From assembly GCA_016630905.1 (NCBI GenBank), contig WBMQ01000003.1:1-64000 (forward strand): a stretch of DNA of 64,000 bases, in the 5' to 3' direction. Shown here piece by piece: positions 10,768 to 27,184 of the stretch. Numbering within the stretch: the stretch's first letter is position 1; every line of letters begins with the position of its first letter. The DNA comes from Capillidium heterosporum (lineage: Eukaryota > Entomophthoromycota > Entomophthoromycetes > Entomophthorales > Capillidiaceae). The translations under genes and the position numbers were made by a program. The notes below the pieces were generated by a model. It made no database searches. It saw only the letters and a program-made list of their open reading frames with translations, and had not been told where the DNA came from.

Positions 10768-13700
10768 CTAACATAGAGCCTTTGAGAAATCAAACGGCCC
10801 AACTCCACTCTTGAGGTATCGGTTACGGGTATCGGCATAAGTCTGTTCGATACGTTCTAATTCGGTAGCGTAGGTTAGCATCAAAGAGGCTTGGATGAAC
10901 GGGGTAACTGGTGCATCGGTCTTCTTGACTGGTGCTTGACTGACTTTGTCAGTTTCATTCAAGGTATCTACTAGAATGTTGGTAGAAGTCGATAGTTCCT
11001 TGACCTTCGACAGCAACGAATTCAATTCGGTAGGAGAGGCTGAAGGCTGGGGAACGGGAACCCGGTTAAGCAACTTTTGTAGCTTCTTCGTTGCCGACGT
11101 CAAGAGGGCTGGAGGTGAGAACTGGACATCCTGGGCCAGGTAAGTGGCTCGCGTCGAGACAAGGCTTTCGACTAGGCGCTCGACTTGCAAGTTCAGCGAG
11201 TTGATTTGACTTTCTAAAGCATTGGCTTTGGGGATGGTGATGAGGGGCGTAGTAGTAGGCTTGACGCTCTCGGGGATCTGGATGCTCTCAACTTGCTTGG
11301 CTTCGAGGGCTGAATCTTTGGCGTGCATCGCTTGTCTTAGGTCGACGTTCTCCATCTCGAGTTGCTGGATCTCGTTCTGCAGCTTTTCAACTGCCTCCAG
11401 GTAAAGTCGTTCCTGGTCCTGAGCCACGGAGAGCTGATGCTTAGATTCATTGGCTTCTTCGATCTGGGCGTTCATCTTCTTCATGCGGCTTTCCAGGAAC
11501 TCGACCTTAAGTTCTCGTTCAGACAGCGTCTCATTCTTATCTCGCACATCTTGGACCAGGCGAGCAATGTCACGGTTGAGGGAATCTAGCTTACGCTCCA
11601 TGGCGACGTTGACGACGATCTCTTTCTTGAACTCGTGGGAGCGGGTGATCCAGGGATACTCGATGGTTGGCATATTGACAAACACATCTTTCTCGGTACT
11701 AAAGTCAGCCAGATCCTTCGATTGGGTGTTGACTTCAGCTACCCATTTGGCAACGGAATCGAAGGCGGACATCTCGTTATCTTGAAGCACGGTTTGGGCA
11801 ATGCGGTAGACGGTGTTCTGCAGACCTACCAACTTTACATCTTCGTTGTTGAGCTGACGCTCCTTGAGGAAAGCTAGGACGGCAGCGGATGTCTGGGAGG
11901 CAAAGTTTACAAGTTGGCAGTGCTTCTCGTACACCTTATCGACCTTACTTTGCAACGAAGGATTCAGGTACTGGTTTCGTGCCAAGGCGTCTTCGTCGGA
12001 TTTAATCAACTTTTTGTTCAAAGTCCAGACGGATTGGTAGGTTTTTAGAACGTCGATCAAAGGCTTCAAGAACTCGCTGGCGATATCCTTTTTGTCGCTG
12101 TTGGTGATGTTATGGAAGAGATTGACTTCGGATGGGTTGACGATGGCACGGTAGATGAGCGCCAATTTAAGGTTGAAGACTTCGCTTCCCGATACGAGGG
12201 CTCTAATCTTATCCGATGTAGCAGAGGCTACTAGCAATGGTGCCTCCAGCTTATCCTTAAGATGGGTTTCGGAAAGCTCAGCAAACTGGGCAGTAAATCC
12301 TTCCATCTCCTTCAGGTAGCTGAACGAGACAAAATTTTCATGGCGTATCTCATCGAGGTAGTAATCAAATCGCTTCTCAGTTGATTCGAGTTCGTTACCT
12401 AGTCGGCTCATACCAAGGAACTCAGATACGGAACAAGTGGTAAGGAAGGCGATGAAGCAGTTGATGTACTTGCTCATCTCCGTCAGCTTGTGGCGCGCCT
12501 CGTAGTTGGAAATCATGATGTCGGGCAAGGGAATTAGCTCCTCAGCTTTGCCACCAACCAGATTTGCAATAGCCTTTATGGGATACTGGTCGCAAAGGAA
12601 CTTTCCAATGAGGTCAGCCTTAAAGAAAAGACGCTTGAACTTGAGGAACGTACGGATGGCATCATTCTCCTTTTTGAAGAAGCTCTCAGGAAGGTACGAT
12701 TCGATACACTTCAAGTGTTCTAACGCTTGGGAGGCATCCAGTTTTCGGAGCTCGAGGTCAATAGTCTTGGCTTGAGCTTTGATGACCAACGACTGTAAAG
12801 TGGAGTTCAGACTCAGCATCTTTTGGGACTGGGATTGAAGTGTATCGTTCTCGTTGAGCTGGGAAGAGGCATGCTCCTGAAGCTTCTTGATGTCTTCCTG
12901 TAAGGAGGCAGCTAGCTGACGGTACTGGTTCAAGGTTTCAGAGTAATCGGCGATGGTTTCTTCCTGGCTCTCGACTTTGCGGGTTAGGTCGCGGATGATG
13001 GCTGCTTTATGGTCAAGCTCGGCCAGGAATTGCTTCTCATTCTCGTTGTGGGTTTCTTCCAGCTCGTCGTTAATCTCCTTAAGTGCCTCGAGCTCCTCGA
13101 TGTCCTTAGTCATCTGCTCTACCTTATCATGCAGCACTATGTTCTGAGAGGTCAACATGTCCAGTGTACCTTCGGCATTAGCAAAGTCGTCAAGTTGGAG
13201 TTTAAGCTCAGTGATAATCTCTTCAGAGTTGGCAAGCTTCTCCTTAACGTTATGGTAGTCCTCCTTGAGAGTCTTATGGGTGTTCAACTCTTCTTCGGCT
13301 TGACGGAGTTGAGAACGCAGCTCCGTTTCGTTGTTGACGGCTATATCTCTGGCTTCGATAAGAGCATTCTTGAGGCGATCTATCTGAGCCTCCTTCTCTA
13401 CGATGATCTTTGCTGAGTTTGCGTCGTAACCGGCCTCGATGAGAGCGTCACTGGCGGCGGTATTCTTATCCGACTCAATGCGGAGGTTTAACTCATCCAT
13501 CTTCTCTTTAAGGATCTCGAGGTTGTATTGGAGGTGGTTGGCTCTTTCTTCAGCCAGTTCACGGTCAACCGTCAAAGTTTCTACCAATAAATCCGAGTCA
13601 TCCACCTTTACTTGAAGCGAGTCCTTGGACTTTTTTAGCTCCCTACCTATCTCCCGCAGTTTCTTGTTGTCTTCTTGGAGCTCCTTCAGTTTCTGGATGA

Positions 13701-14512
13701 ATCGAGCTTTGTTGACTTTAAAAGTTTCGAGCTCTTGCCTCTCTTTCTCGATGGCGTTCCATTTTGTGATATCTTCTGCTCTCTTCTGCTCGAGAACTCG
13801 AAGCCTTACCTTTACCTTCATCAAGTACTCGCGCAGGTACCATATTGTCAGATCTTTCCCTCAATGTTATAGGTGCAAAGCTTACTTGTGGGTCTTCCTC
13901 CTGCTCTTTGGTAACTTCCGATTCTGGTTCAGCTTCACCTTCAGCTTTAGATTCGACTTCTTTAGGCTCTTCAACAGCTTCTTCGGCGGTGGGTGAAAGG
14001 GGAGTGGTTGGTGAGTCTGAGATGGTGCCTCTACGATTAGCTACACTGGGACGATTAAATCTAGCACGAATCTCTGCTACTTTGCTTGCGGTTTCAGTTT
14101 TGGGGATATCTGCATGTATAGAATGGCGCATGGAGCCTATTCTACGACGGGGCGTGGTGGTCGTTGCAGCGGATCCGAATCTTGTTCTGGCTGTAGAAGG
14201 GCTCAAAGCAACCTGCACGACTACCTTAACGGCTGATGGACGGACAAATATTCCAAAGTTCTGTTCGCATTGAAAGTACCTGGTTCCTTGCACTGACCCA
14301 TCGTTCTTTCCCTCGGGTTTAGTTAGCTCTATTCCAACCCATGTGCCTTTGTCGAATGCAGTTTCACCAACGAACCGGATAGTACCCGGTTTATTTGCGA
14401 CTTCGATGATATCGCCTACATTTAAACTTTGGTGTCCGTTGTCCTGAAGCCGAGCTTATTTCAGGTCCTAGCTTTAGCTCTTTGAATAGCTTCCGAAGCG
14501 GATCGGCGATGC
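10768..14512 (-). CDS. Dynactin subunit 1 (p150-Glued) with frame-broken 5' end
   Basis: Largest dynactin subunit; binds microtubules with its CAP-Gly domain and links dynein to cargo. The 3' exon (13827-10768) encodes 1019 residues dominated by coiled coil. It joins the upstream exon by a 58-nt intron (13885-13828, GTAAGC/GCGAG, branch CTGAC). The upstream exon holds a canonical CAP-Gly domain (GTIRFVGETAFDKGTWVGIE, GKNDGSVQG, GIFVRPS) and a Ser/Thr/Pro/Glu-rich linker. The CAP-Gly frame has no ATG. An ATG at 14512 opens MHRRSASEAIQRAK; reading from it into LNVGDIIEVAN requires two +1 slips (about 14463 and 14424-14426). An undetected 5' exon is the alternative. The main call is secure; the start is not. 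Confidence 0.92.
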
Positions 14513-15566
14513 ATTGTAGCTACCTTTACTTACTAAAGTGCTCTGAGTTGGCAAGTGTGTTGAACCTTTTCCCGCAAATCCAAAAACGTAAGCCCTTGAC
14601 GCTAAAGTCCCTTTTAATTGAACGTGGGTAAATTTGTATTGATAAATCAAATCATTCTATTTATGGTATAGTTGGTCATTGTAACTAATCACCCGGTTTC
14701 AGTAGATGTGTGGTTACATCTGTAATCCATATCACTTTGTCCCAGATCGGATGAACCATTCTTGGAATTAAGTCTATAGATATGGAGCATATAATTTCGA
14801 ACTGTGTATAATGAAGGCAAATGATCTATAGTCTCAAATTTATCCGTCCAAGTAAGCTGCTATAACTCCATGCCAAAAGTATCCTTACCAGACATCTCCA
14901 ATTGAAAGTTAATGCTTCCAAGTATTGATTGTTGGTTGATTAATTAAGAACCATTCGACAGCTTTATCTATAACATAACACCTTATAAAACTGAAAACCA
15001 TTGCTGATTCAATACCAGTTGACTTTTCTCCTAGTTACAAGCCACCTATATATTATCGATATGGTAGTAGTCTTTATAGTATCTTACAAAAACTAGTCTC
15101 AAGCACTGCTAATAACAGCTTTTATACTTGTATAGAAATAAAACATTTGATGCCATTGTGATACTGATATGTTACAGGTAAAAGACAGAAAATGCATATT
15201 TATATATATTAATCAACGCTATAACCTTAAACAATTTTCAAATTTCAAAACACTACAAGATTATCTAATATTGATTGATAAACGAAAACACTTTAGATTA
15301 GAAAACTTTATAACAAATCGAACAAAACTACCTAAACAGCCAGAACATACTATTAGCGAGAAGGAGATCCATTCGAATATAGGGCGATTGCAACAGAAAA
15401 AACTAGATAGGCATTTATTACTAGATAAGGTATTTTGCTAAGATGACAGGATTGGTGCTGCCCTTGTTAGTATTGTGGGGCGTCGATGGCAGGGCACTTC
15501 AAGTTGCAAGTGAATCTGAGTTGATGTCGAATCAAGGACGGATTTGTTCGCTAAGGTCGAGGTATT
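14513..15566. other. Spacer, one doubtful ORF
   Basis: About 1 kb. The only open frame is 15169-15441 (+, 90 codons, Lys/Arg-rich, no recognisable motif), which I do not consider supported. The part next to 14513 is the likely promoter of dynactin p150. Confidence 0.4.
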
Positions 15567-16949
15567 TTAGTAATGGTAGGGTTGAGTTTGGGGCTGGGCT
15601 GGGTACTGGGAAAAATGGGGTTGGTTGGCGTAGGCCTGGTTGGGGTATGGTTGGTTAGTATACTGCTGGTTAGCATACTGTTGGTTTGGGTAGATTTGGC
15701 TGGATGACATCATGGGAGAAGGGTAATTGCTCCCATGGATGGATGGGATAGAGCCGGTGTAACTGGACTTCCTATGCTGGGATCGACGGTTGATGTTGGC
15801 ATTGGGGTCGGCTTGGTAAGGCACCAAAGGGGATGGGACCATGTGGCGTGAATGCTGGCTGTACACACTGTCGGTGCTTCGATGCCCAGCCAGGAACTGA
15901 GGGTTGTACCCGTTGGGCATGTTGGCACCATGGTTTCCAGCAAAGTAATCCCGACCTTGTTGAGGGTTAGTAGTGCCAGGGGAAGCAACCAAGTGAGTAT
16001 AGGAGGATGCTGGGCGTCCGTTTGGAACTTTGGCAAGATTGTTGGTGGAGTAGGACCTGATGTTGCTAACTGGTAGCTGGGGGGAATGGTAGTTCTGTTG
16101 GGCCATAGACGAGTAGTGGGAGTGGTGGGAAGGAGCAGGCGAGCTGCGGCCTCTAGATCCAGCGGTTTCGGACGCAGCTTGCCTAGCGGAAGGAAGCATA
16201 TCGTAGATCGTACGGCTCTTTTCCTTTTCCCTCTGTCTCCGAAGCTTAGCGAACTCTTCCTCCCTCAACTGCCGCATCTCTTCGGCTTTGATCTCGGCCT
16301 GAGTCATGGTCTCCTCAGCTACTTCAGGGACTGCTTCAGGTACACTTTCCACTGGCTTCTTCTTATTCTTCTTGAAAAATGAAAACAGGCCTAAAAAGAG
16401 GTTAGCAACTTGAAGTTCAAAGTTTAGCTTACTGAATCCCTTCTTCTTGGGCAAAGGCTCCGGCTGTGGGGCTACCTGGACCGGGGCTTTTTGAATGGTA
16501 ACTAGATTGGTTGTCGACTTTGCTTTGTTCGACTTTTGCTTCAGGTCTTGGGGAGTTACCGGTTCAGCTGGTCTTCCTTGGCTACCATCCGAGGATGGAG
16601 TATCCCTGCCGTTGCGACTCCTAGAATTTTGATAGTCACTTCCGTTATAGTTAGAAGAGGATCGATTAGAAGATACGTACGAGCTGTTGTTCCCAATGTA
16701 AGTTGAGCTCGATCTGCTCGAAGAGATGCCTCCCCCGTTCATAAACGGGGCGGTAGGCGGGGCTTGCATGGAGCTATTCCCATTTACCTGCTTGGCTTTC
16801 GGTGCCATAACCCTAGAATTGCTGCCATTTATTTGGCTGATGTTCAGTTTCTGCCTAGTTGTTATCTCCGAGCGTACCGTAGAGAGTGGGATGTCGTCGT
16901 CGTTGTCGATATGAGTCTGCCGGTTAGTATGGATTTTGGTGATGGGCAT
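15567..16949 (-). CDS. Unknown low-complexity Ser/Asn/Gln/Pro-rich protein
   Basis: Not recognised. The frame is open throughout, but a 42-nt segment at about 16434-16393 has GTAAGC, a GCTAAC branch site and TTTTTAG and is a good intron; removing it gives 446 residues and joins KKKGFS to LFSFFKKNKKK. The first ~150 residues are Ser/Asn-rich and disordered. A basic-hydrophobic patch follows, then a charged helix (TQAEIKAEEMRQLREEEFAKLRR broken into two heptad-like runs) at ~220-250. The last ~40 residues contain five-residue tandem units NQQYA, NQQYT, NQPYP, NQAYA, NQPHF. Composition is consistent with a cytoplasmic or cortical scaffold, but function is unknown. Confidence 0.7.
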   Translation of the reverse strand: MPITKIHTNRQTHIDNDDDIPLSTVRSEITTRQKLNISQINGSNSRVMAPKAKQVNGNSSMQAPPTAPFMNGGGISSSRSSSTYIGNNSSYVSSNRSSSNYNGSDYQNSRSRNGRDTPSSDGSQGRPAEPVTPQDLKQKSNKAKSTTNLVTIQKAPVQVAPQPEPLPKKKGFSKLNFELQVANLFLGLFSFFKKNKKKPVESVPEAVPEVAEETMTQAEIKAEEMRQLREEEFAKLRRQREKEKSRTIYDMLPSARQAASETAGSRGRSSPAPSHHSHYSSMAQQNYHSPQLPVSNIRSYSTNNLAKVPNGRPASSYTHLVASPGTTNPQQGRDYFAGNHGANMPNGYNPQFLAGHRSTDSVYSQHSRHMVPSPLVPYQADPNANINRRSQHRKSSYTGSIPSIHGSNYPSPMMSSSQIYPNQQYANQQYTNQPYPNQAYANQPHFSQYPAQPQTQPYHY

Positions 16950-19164
16950 CGTGCAGAAATTTGGTATGGAATGATGAGAGGCGTATGAAGCGTGCTTGGC
17001 GGCTAGGGAACTTTTACGTAATTTTTGGATTCAAAACAAAACTATGGGGATTCCAAACTGAAGATTGCTTATAAAGGTGGGTAAAGCCTGATAACGTCGA
17101 ATTTCAAATTCCATTCAGCTTAATCCAAAACACAGCTACTACCCTAATTCAACTTGCTTAAAATACCAGCCAATCATCTGCTGTGGACCTATAAATAGCA
17201 TCCAAATATAGAAGGTGTGGTCAAATAGATTATCAATTTGCCAACCTTGTTCAATTGAAGGCGATCTAAAATCCAATACGAGCCGAACCCTGTTTGTTTA
17301 TTGCCTATGCTATTTATAACTATGAGTTAATTTCTATACTTAAATGGCTATACTCTATTTCCCGGTTGAAACGAAGAAAAGCCACACTTTTGGGTAGAAG
17401 ACTTACAAATATACATCCAGCCCACCTAGAGTTTACTTTAAAGCATTTGAAAACAAACCTAATTCCAAAACTAATTGCAAGGCTTGAAAATGGCTTGAAA
17501 TGGCTTGAATGCTTGGCTTCTGGTGCTGGACTTGCAGCTGAACCGTCGTTTCCATCTATAATTGAAGCTGGTTCAAACTAATATCCCACAAGTTTTGGGT
17601 AACCCCTAGTCCTACTTTCACGCGATTCAATAGCTTAATGAGGCTAGAACCTGGATTTGAAACGATAACCACCACTTCTTATCAATATTAGCGCACCAAG
17701 CAAGATATCTCGATCCTAAGATGGCTTTGCACTGGAATAAACTGTCTGCAAAGATAATGACCTTTACCCTTGCTTTTACTAAAGTAAATTTCAATATTTT
17801 CCCCGATTTGGAAATTAACTAGGCGGCCATTCACATCTTCAACTCTTTGCTTGTGCAAGTTTTGCCACTTTGTTCTTCCCGGCTCCCTTCGGAAATTTTA
17901 GCTATCTTCATTTCCTATTTAAACTAGACTGACAAGGTTGTAGGGATAAGCAGGCTTTAGCCTTCAACTCCCGATTTAGATTCCATTCTAAACTTTGAGG
18001 AATAGACCTAGTTATTCTTCAAATTGCCATCAATTAGACTTGTAAAGTTAAACCGACTATTTAATTGGCAGACTGGCTTCAAGCCACCCCCACCACACTG
18101 CCGTAGAAGCCCATGTATTAAGCTGGAGCTGAGGCATTGTGGTTGTGCTTTCAACCTCTCAATGTGCACTATTAAAGCTAAAATGGTAGGTTGGTGGGTT
18201 TATATCCAAGCTTTACATTTCCCATCAATTTATTGGCACCAGCCACTAATAAATTGCATCCGGTTATGGTAGATATTGGAATTGCAACCTGACGTTATGA
18301 ATACAGTGCCTATTTATAGTAGTTCTGTACATTATACTCCAAGCCTGACAGCACCTTGTTTCAAAATGGCATCATTAAAGGTATTGTACTTGAAGCTTTG
18401 TCTACCAAGAATTTTCACTTTTGGATTAGCCTCCAAGCTTTAAGTTGGAATTCCAAAATTGGAGCCTTTATACTCCAGTTGCCTTGAATTTTGGAGACCC
18501 TATGGCAGATCCAGGATCGACTAACTAAAGTGGTTTCTTTGGAAATTGTAGCTCTGCTTATGAAAAGCTAATAGTAAAGCTATGGTGAAACGGCATTATA
18601 AAAGTATCCAGCTTACTTTAGGCTGAAGGATGCAATAGTAAGTAATCGCTAATAGTGAGTGGGAAAATTTTGGAAACTGTAAGATAGGTTTGTTATAAGA
18701 GAGCTAGTATATATAAACTATAGTTTGCTGTCAAAAGAGAGGCTTGGAATCTAGTCGTCTTGGCAAGAGTAAAATAATATCAACTTTTATATAAAAGTAC
18801 CAGGACAGCATCCTATAGGAAATTAGCTAAAAGAAATTGATGGTTTGAGGGCCTCAAGCATCGACATATTCTTTCTACTGCTATCAATTTTAGCATAAAC
18901 GAAACAACATACACTCTCAGTTCTATCAATATGCATTTCAACATCCATAACAATATCTAACTTAATAGCGTCTACAAACTATATTACAAAGTGGATATTT
19001 CAATTTAGCAACGCTAAAGGCTTTTTGAAGAGCAATACTTATCCTAGATCTAAATGCTGTCACAAACATAGCAAAATAACAATCTACTTTTATACAAATA
19101 TAAAAAAGTAAAATTCAATTTATTAATTAATTTGATAGCTCTAAATCCAACAACAAAATTTAAA
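16950..19164. other. 2.2-kb spacer, no gene supported
   Basis: Two plus frames (17294-17581 and 18024-18272) are present, but neither has a family match or coding-like composition that I can defend. Recurrent words such as CTTGAAA, AAGCTT and CCAGC give it an unremarkable fungal intergenic look. Promoter of the 15567-16949 gene lies at its left end. Confidence 0.4.
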
Positions 19165-20043
19165 CTACAATAAAGCGACGACGCTCACCATCATAAGACT
19201 CCAAACCAAAGTACCAACTCCTTGCAGCTTGTAAGCTAAACTCTCGCTATAGACACTCTGCGTCGAATTCTTCTCCTTACTTTCCATAGCAAACATGGGT
19301 CGGTTGTATATCGTAAAAGTAGCGTTGTTGGCGTTACCCCCTTTGACCAAACTATCGATACTCTCATACGGCTTATCGCCAGTCAACTTGTTCAACTTCC
19401 AAAACGACGTGTAGTTCTTACTATCCGGCTTCAAACCAATGACGGGATCGCCTACCTTCTTACCATTATTGTCATAAACTTGATAGGCGTTGGTAGCGAA
19501 GCCAGGATTAACCCCCAAGTCGAAATAGCTAACCTCCTTACTTTTGTACCACCCCTTCTTCAACTCGATCTTTTTGCTATCTAAACCGACTATTTTGGCA
19601 TTGTCGTTGACGATAGGATAATTAACATACAAAAGGGAACTCGAGTTGATAACTTCAGTCGAGAACGTCTTTAGGATCTCCTGCACACTCTTCAAATTTT
19701 CCAAACTTATGGATGAAGTGTTGGTATTGACGTAGTAGACGCGCTTCAAGTCGGAATAATCAAAGTCTCCAGGCTGGTGATCGAATACCACCTTCTGATT
19801 TTCAACTAAAATTGGTCTACCCGAGGTGTCGAAGCCTTTAACAAAAATGTAGACTGGGGCCGGTTGCACGTCCAAGTTGTAGCCTACAGACCTATTACCG
19901 AAATCTAAATACTGAAAGGGCTGGCCATCACATAAAACTTTTTCCGGCTTATATTGTAGGGGGAAGAGATCGGTATTATCGCAGAGGTATAGGCTGATGA
20001 GTTGGACTACGACTGCTAATTTGAATATAAAGTGGTTTGGCAT
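19165..20043 (-). CDS. Secreted, probably GPI-anchored surface protein of unknown family
   Basis: A 292-residue intronless frame from ATG at 20043. The N-terminus has a short polar start and a hydrophobic stretch (LAVVVQLISLYLC) that fits a signal peptide; the C-terminus ends in a hydrophobic run (VGTLVWSLMMVSVVALL) with no basic tail, the usual form of a GPI-attachment signal. Between them lie several N-glycosylation sequons (NRS, NTS, NSS, NYT, NAT, NST), all consistent with passage through the ER. No catalytic motif or repeat is visible. Most likely a cell-wall or plasma-membrane surface protein; a lineage-specific orphan is possible. Confidence 0.75.
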   Translation of the reverse strand: MPNHFIFKLAVVVQLISLYLCDNTDLFPLQYKPEKVLCDGQPFQYLDFGNRSVGYNLDVQPAPVYIFVKGFDTSGRPILVENQKVVFDHQPGDFDYSDLKRVYYVNTNTSSISLENLKSVQEILKTFSTEVINSSSLLYVNYPIVNDNAKIVGLDSKKIELKKGWYKSKEVSYFDLGVNPGFATNAYQVYDNNGKKVGDPVIGLKPDSKNYTSFWKLNKLTGDKPYESIDSLVKGGNANNATFTIYNRPMFAMESKEKNSTQSVYSESLAYKLQGVGTLVWSLMMVSVVALL

Positions 20044-20659
20044 TGTACCTATATGTTGCGGATATGAAAATAGAAATATGGTTGTAAAAGTTCAAATTTA
20101 CCACATATTATACTCCATCTTCAATAACCTATACGAGTTTCATCTTAAAAGCAAAGTTAGTGGAAACGGCCAACTTGAAACTTGGAAGCTGTATTGGAAT
20201 CGAGGCACTTTAGTTGGATTGAAAGGGAAGTTGATTTTGAGTTTAGAGTTTGCCGTTTGAAACTCTGCATTTGACAAACTAGAGCCAATCAAATTTGGGT
20301 AATCAGATGTTTTATCTTCTCCATTTGGTTAGAAATTGCAAGTCGAAGCTAAAAGTATTGTTTTGACAAAGTAGCTTGAAAACTGAGCAAATTGGTTGTC
20401 ACTAATTGAGGCTTGTACTAAAATATAGATATCACTATATAGACTTGAATAGATGCAATAAAAATGGCAACAGAATATATTTATTATATATGGGCTTAAA
20501 AACAACAGATGACAATTTATAATTGATAGTTGAGCGTAAGAAGCACAAGGGGGAGGGGGAAGGGTTGTAGCGTTAGGAGTAGTATAGGTGTTGAACGGGT
20601 AAGTTGTAATTTTAGATAAAGGGTATTAGTTGGGGAGTCGGTCCAGGTTTCTTGAAAGC
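20044..20659. other. Spacer between the surface protein and DBP2
   Basis: Holds the promoter of the 19165-20043 gene and the 3' UTR of DBP2. No gene seen; a plus frame (19997-20260) overlaps the start of the surface protein and is not supported. Confidence 0.4.
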
Positions 20660-25276
<4,617 letters not shown>

Positions 25277-27023
25277 ATGTTGGAAGCTACATCTCACCCG
25301 ACTCAGCAACATACCAAACCAAACCTTATATTCTTCGACACTACTTTGAGGGATGGCGAACAGGTAACTTTAAACTTTAAACAAATTAAAAGCTAACATT
25401 GCAAAGTCCCCAGGTGTCACTTTGACAATCCAAGAGAAGCTAGACATAGCTCGGCAGCTTTCTAAGCTAGGAATCGATATCTTGGAAGCCGGGTTCCCAG
25501 CTGCCAGCGATGGTGACTTCCAAGCCGTACAAGCTATAGCCAATGAGGTGGGCCATCTTGTCGAGAACCGAAAATCCAACCTACCCATAGTTGTATGTGG
25601 CTTATCAAGAGCTATACCCAAGGATATCGAACGGTGTTTTAATGCCATTAAATCTGCTCAACAGTCCCCGCATTCATACGTTCCTAGCCACCTCCGACAT
25701 CCATCTGCAGTACAAACTCAAGATCACGAGGGAGCAATGTGTAAAGCAAGCAGTAGCAGCCGTCCAATTGGCCAAAAGCTTGTGCCAGGATGTCGAATTT
25801 TCCCCCGAGGATGCCGGACGCAGCGACCGCAACTTTTTATGCCAAGTCTTAAGTGCCGTAATAGAAGCTGGCGCCACTACCTTAAATATCCCCGACACCG
25901 TTGGGTACAACACCCCTCAAGAGTACGCCGATATGCTAAAGTACTTGATCGCCAACACGGTCAACAGCTCTAAAGTAATTTGGTCGACGCACTGCCACGA
26001 CGACTTGGGCCTTGCAACCGCCAACACTTTGGCTGGTGTCGAAGCTGGCGCTAGGCAGGTCGAAGTTACAATTAACTGGTATCGGAGAAAGAGCTGGCAA
26101 CACATCATTCGAAGAAGTCTGTATGGCTTTGTATACACACCCCTCCCTCTATCCCTGCAAAGTCGACCATATCAACACTAAAGGCATCTACCGCCTATCG
26201 CAGTTGGTAAGTCGTAGAACTGGGATGGTAGTCCAACCTAACAAAGCAATAGTAGGCTTGAACGCCTTTGCCCACGAATCTGGAATCCATCAAGATGGTG
26301 TCTTGAAGCACAAGCAGACCTACGAGATCATCGATCCCCACGTAGTTGGAGTACCCAGCAACAGCTTGGTTTTGGGCAAGCATTCGGGTCGCAGTGCTTT
26401 GAAGCACCACTTGACACAACTAGGATACGACAGTATCAGCGATTTACAGTTCCAGAACGTCTTTACTAAATTCAAATCGCTAGCCGACACTAAGCGTAAA
26501 GTTACTGATGATGACCTCATCGCCTTGGTAGATGCCGACCAGTCTTCAAGCCAAGTCGAAGCCAACTACGTATTAGAGTATTTGCAATGCTTCACTACAT
26601 GTGGTGATACCGCCACTGCCACTGTCAAGATCAGTCAGAAGGTAGATCAAAACCCCGAGAATGTAGTTATCAAAAGTGATGCCGCTACCTCTAAATCCAC
26701 TGTTGAGGCCATTTTCTCGGCTATCTATCGTATCGTAAGTACCGATGTCCAACATCACCTCAGTGGATACTTGGTCAAAGGTGTTACAGGGAGGTAGTGA
26801 TGCTTTAGCCACCGTATCTGTCACCTTGAAGTTAGGTGAAGATTCAGATGAAGCTACTGACACTGAATCGGATTTTGAAGATGAAGCTAAAGTCAAGTTG
26901 GACAAAGCTTTGAACAAGCGCAAGTTCCTAGGTTCAGGTACCGATGCTGATGTTTTGCTAGCTAGCGCCCATGCTTATGTCAATGCCATCAATAGGATCG
27001 TTGCCTTCAAACAAAGCTCCTAG
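25277..27023 (+). CDS. 2-isopropylmalate synthase, plant/bacterial (LeuA) type, frame-broken
   Basis: First committed step of leucine synthesis: acetyl-CoA plus 2-oxoisovalerate to 2-isopropylmalate. Exon 1 (25277-25363) begins [11 protein letters not shown] and reaches [11 protein letters not shown]; a 43-nt intron (GTAACT, branch GCTAAC) leads to exon 2 at 25407 ([18 protein letters not shown]). The metal and catalytic motifs [18 protein letters not shown] and [13 protein letters not shown] are intact; the C-terminal regulatory domain follows. The sequence fits the plant IPMS/LeuA type rather than ascomycete Leu4. Exon 2 changes frame three times, each explained by one extra base: C at 25659, T at 26077 and a G in 26789-26791. 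Conservation continues across every break, so recent breakage, read errors or recoding are the options. No clear mitochondrial presequence. Confidence 0.93.
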
Positions 27024-27184
27024 TCATTTCAACATCTCTTTCTATAGCTATTTATACATGCAATAAAACTATAAACTACAAAGTTGGATATATCTTTTTA
27101 CAAATTAAATTGGACGTTAGTAACAGTTTATTAGTAAAACAAATGGATTCAAATTTAGTTTAGCAGCACTCCTTGTCCTTGGCA

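Noticed and set aside
17294-17581. 95-codon plus ORF
   Set aside because: Lacks domain, signal or repeat and its composition resembles the surrounding spacer.
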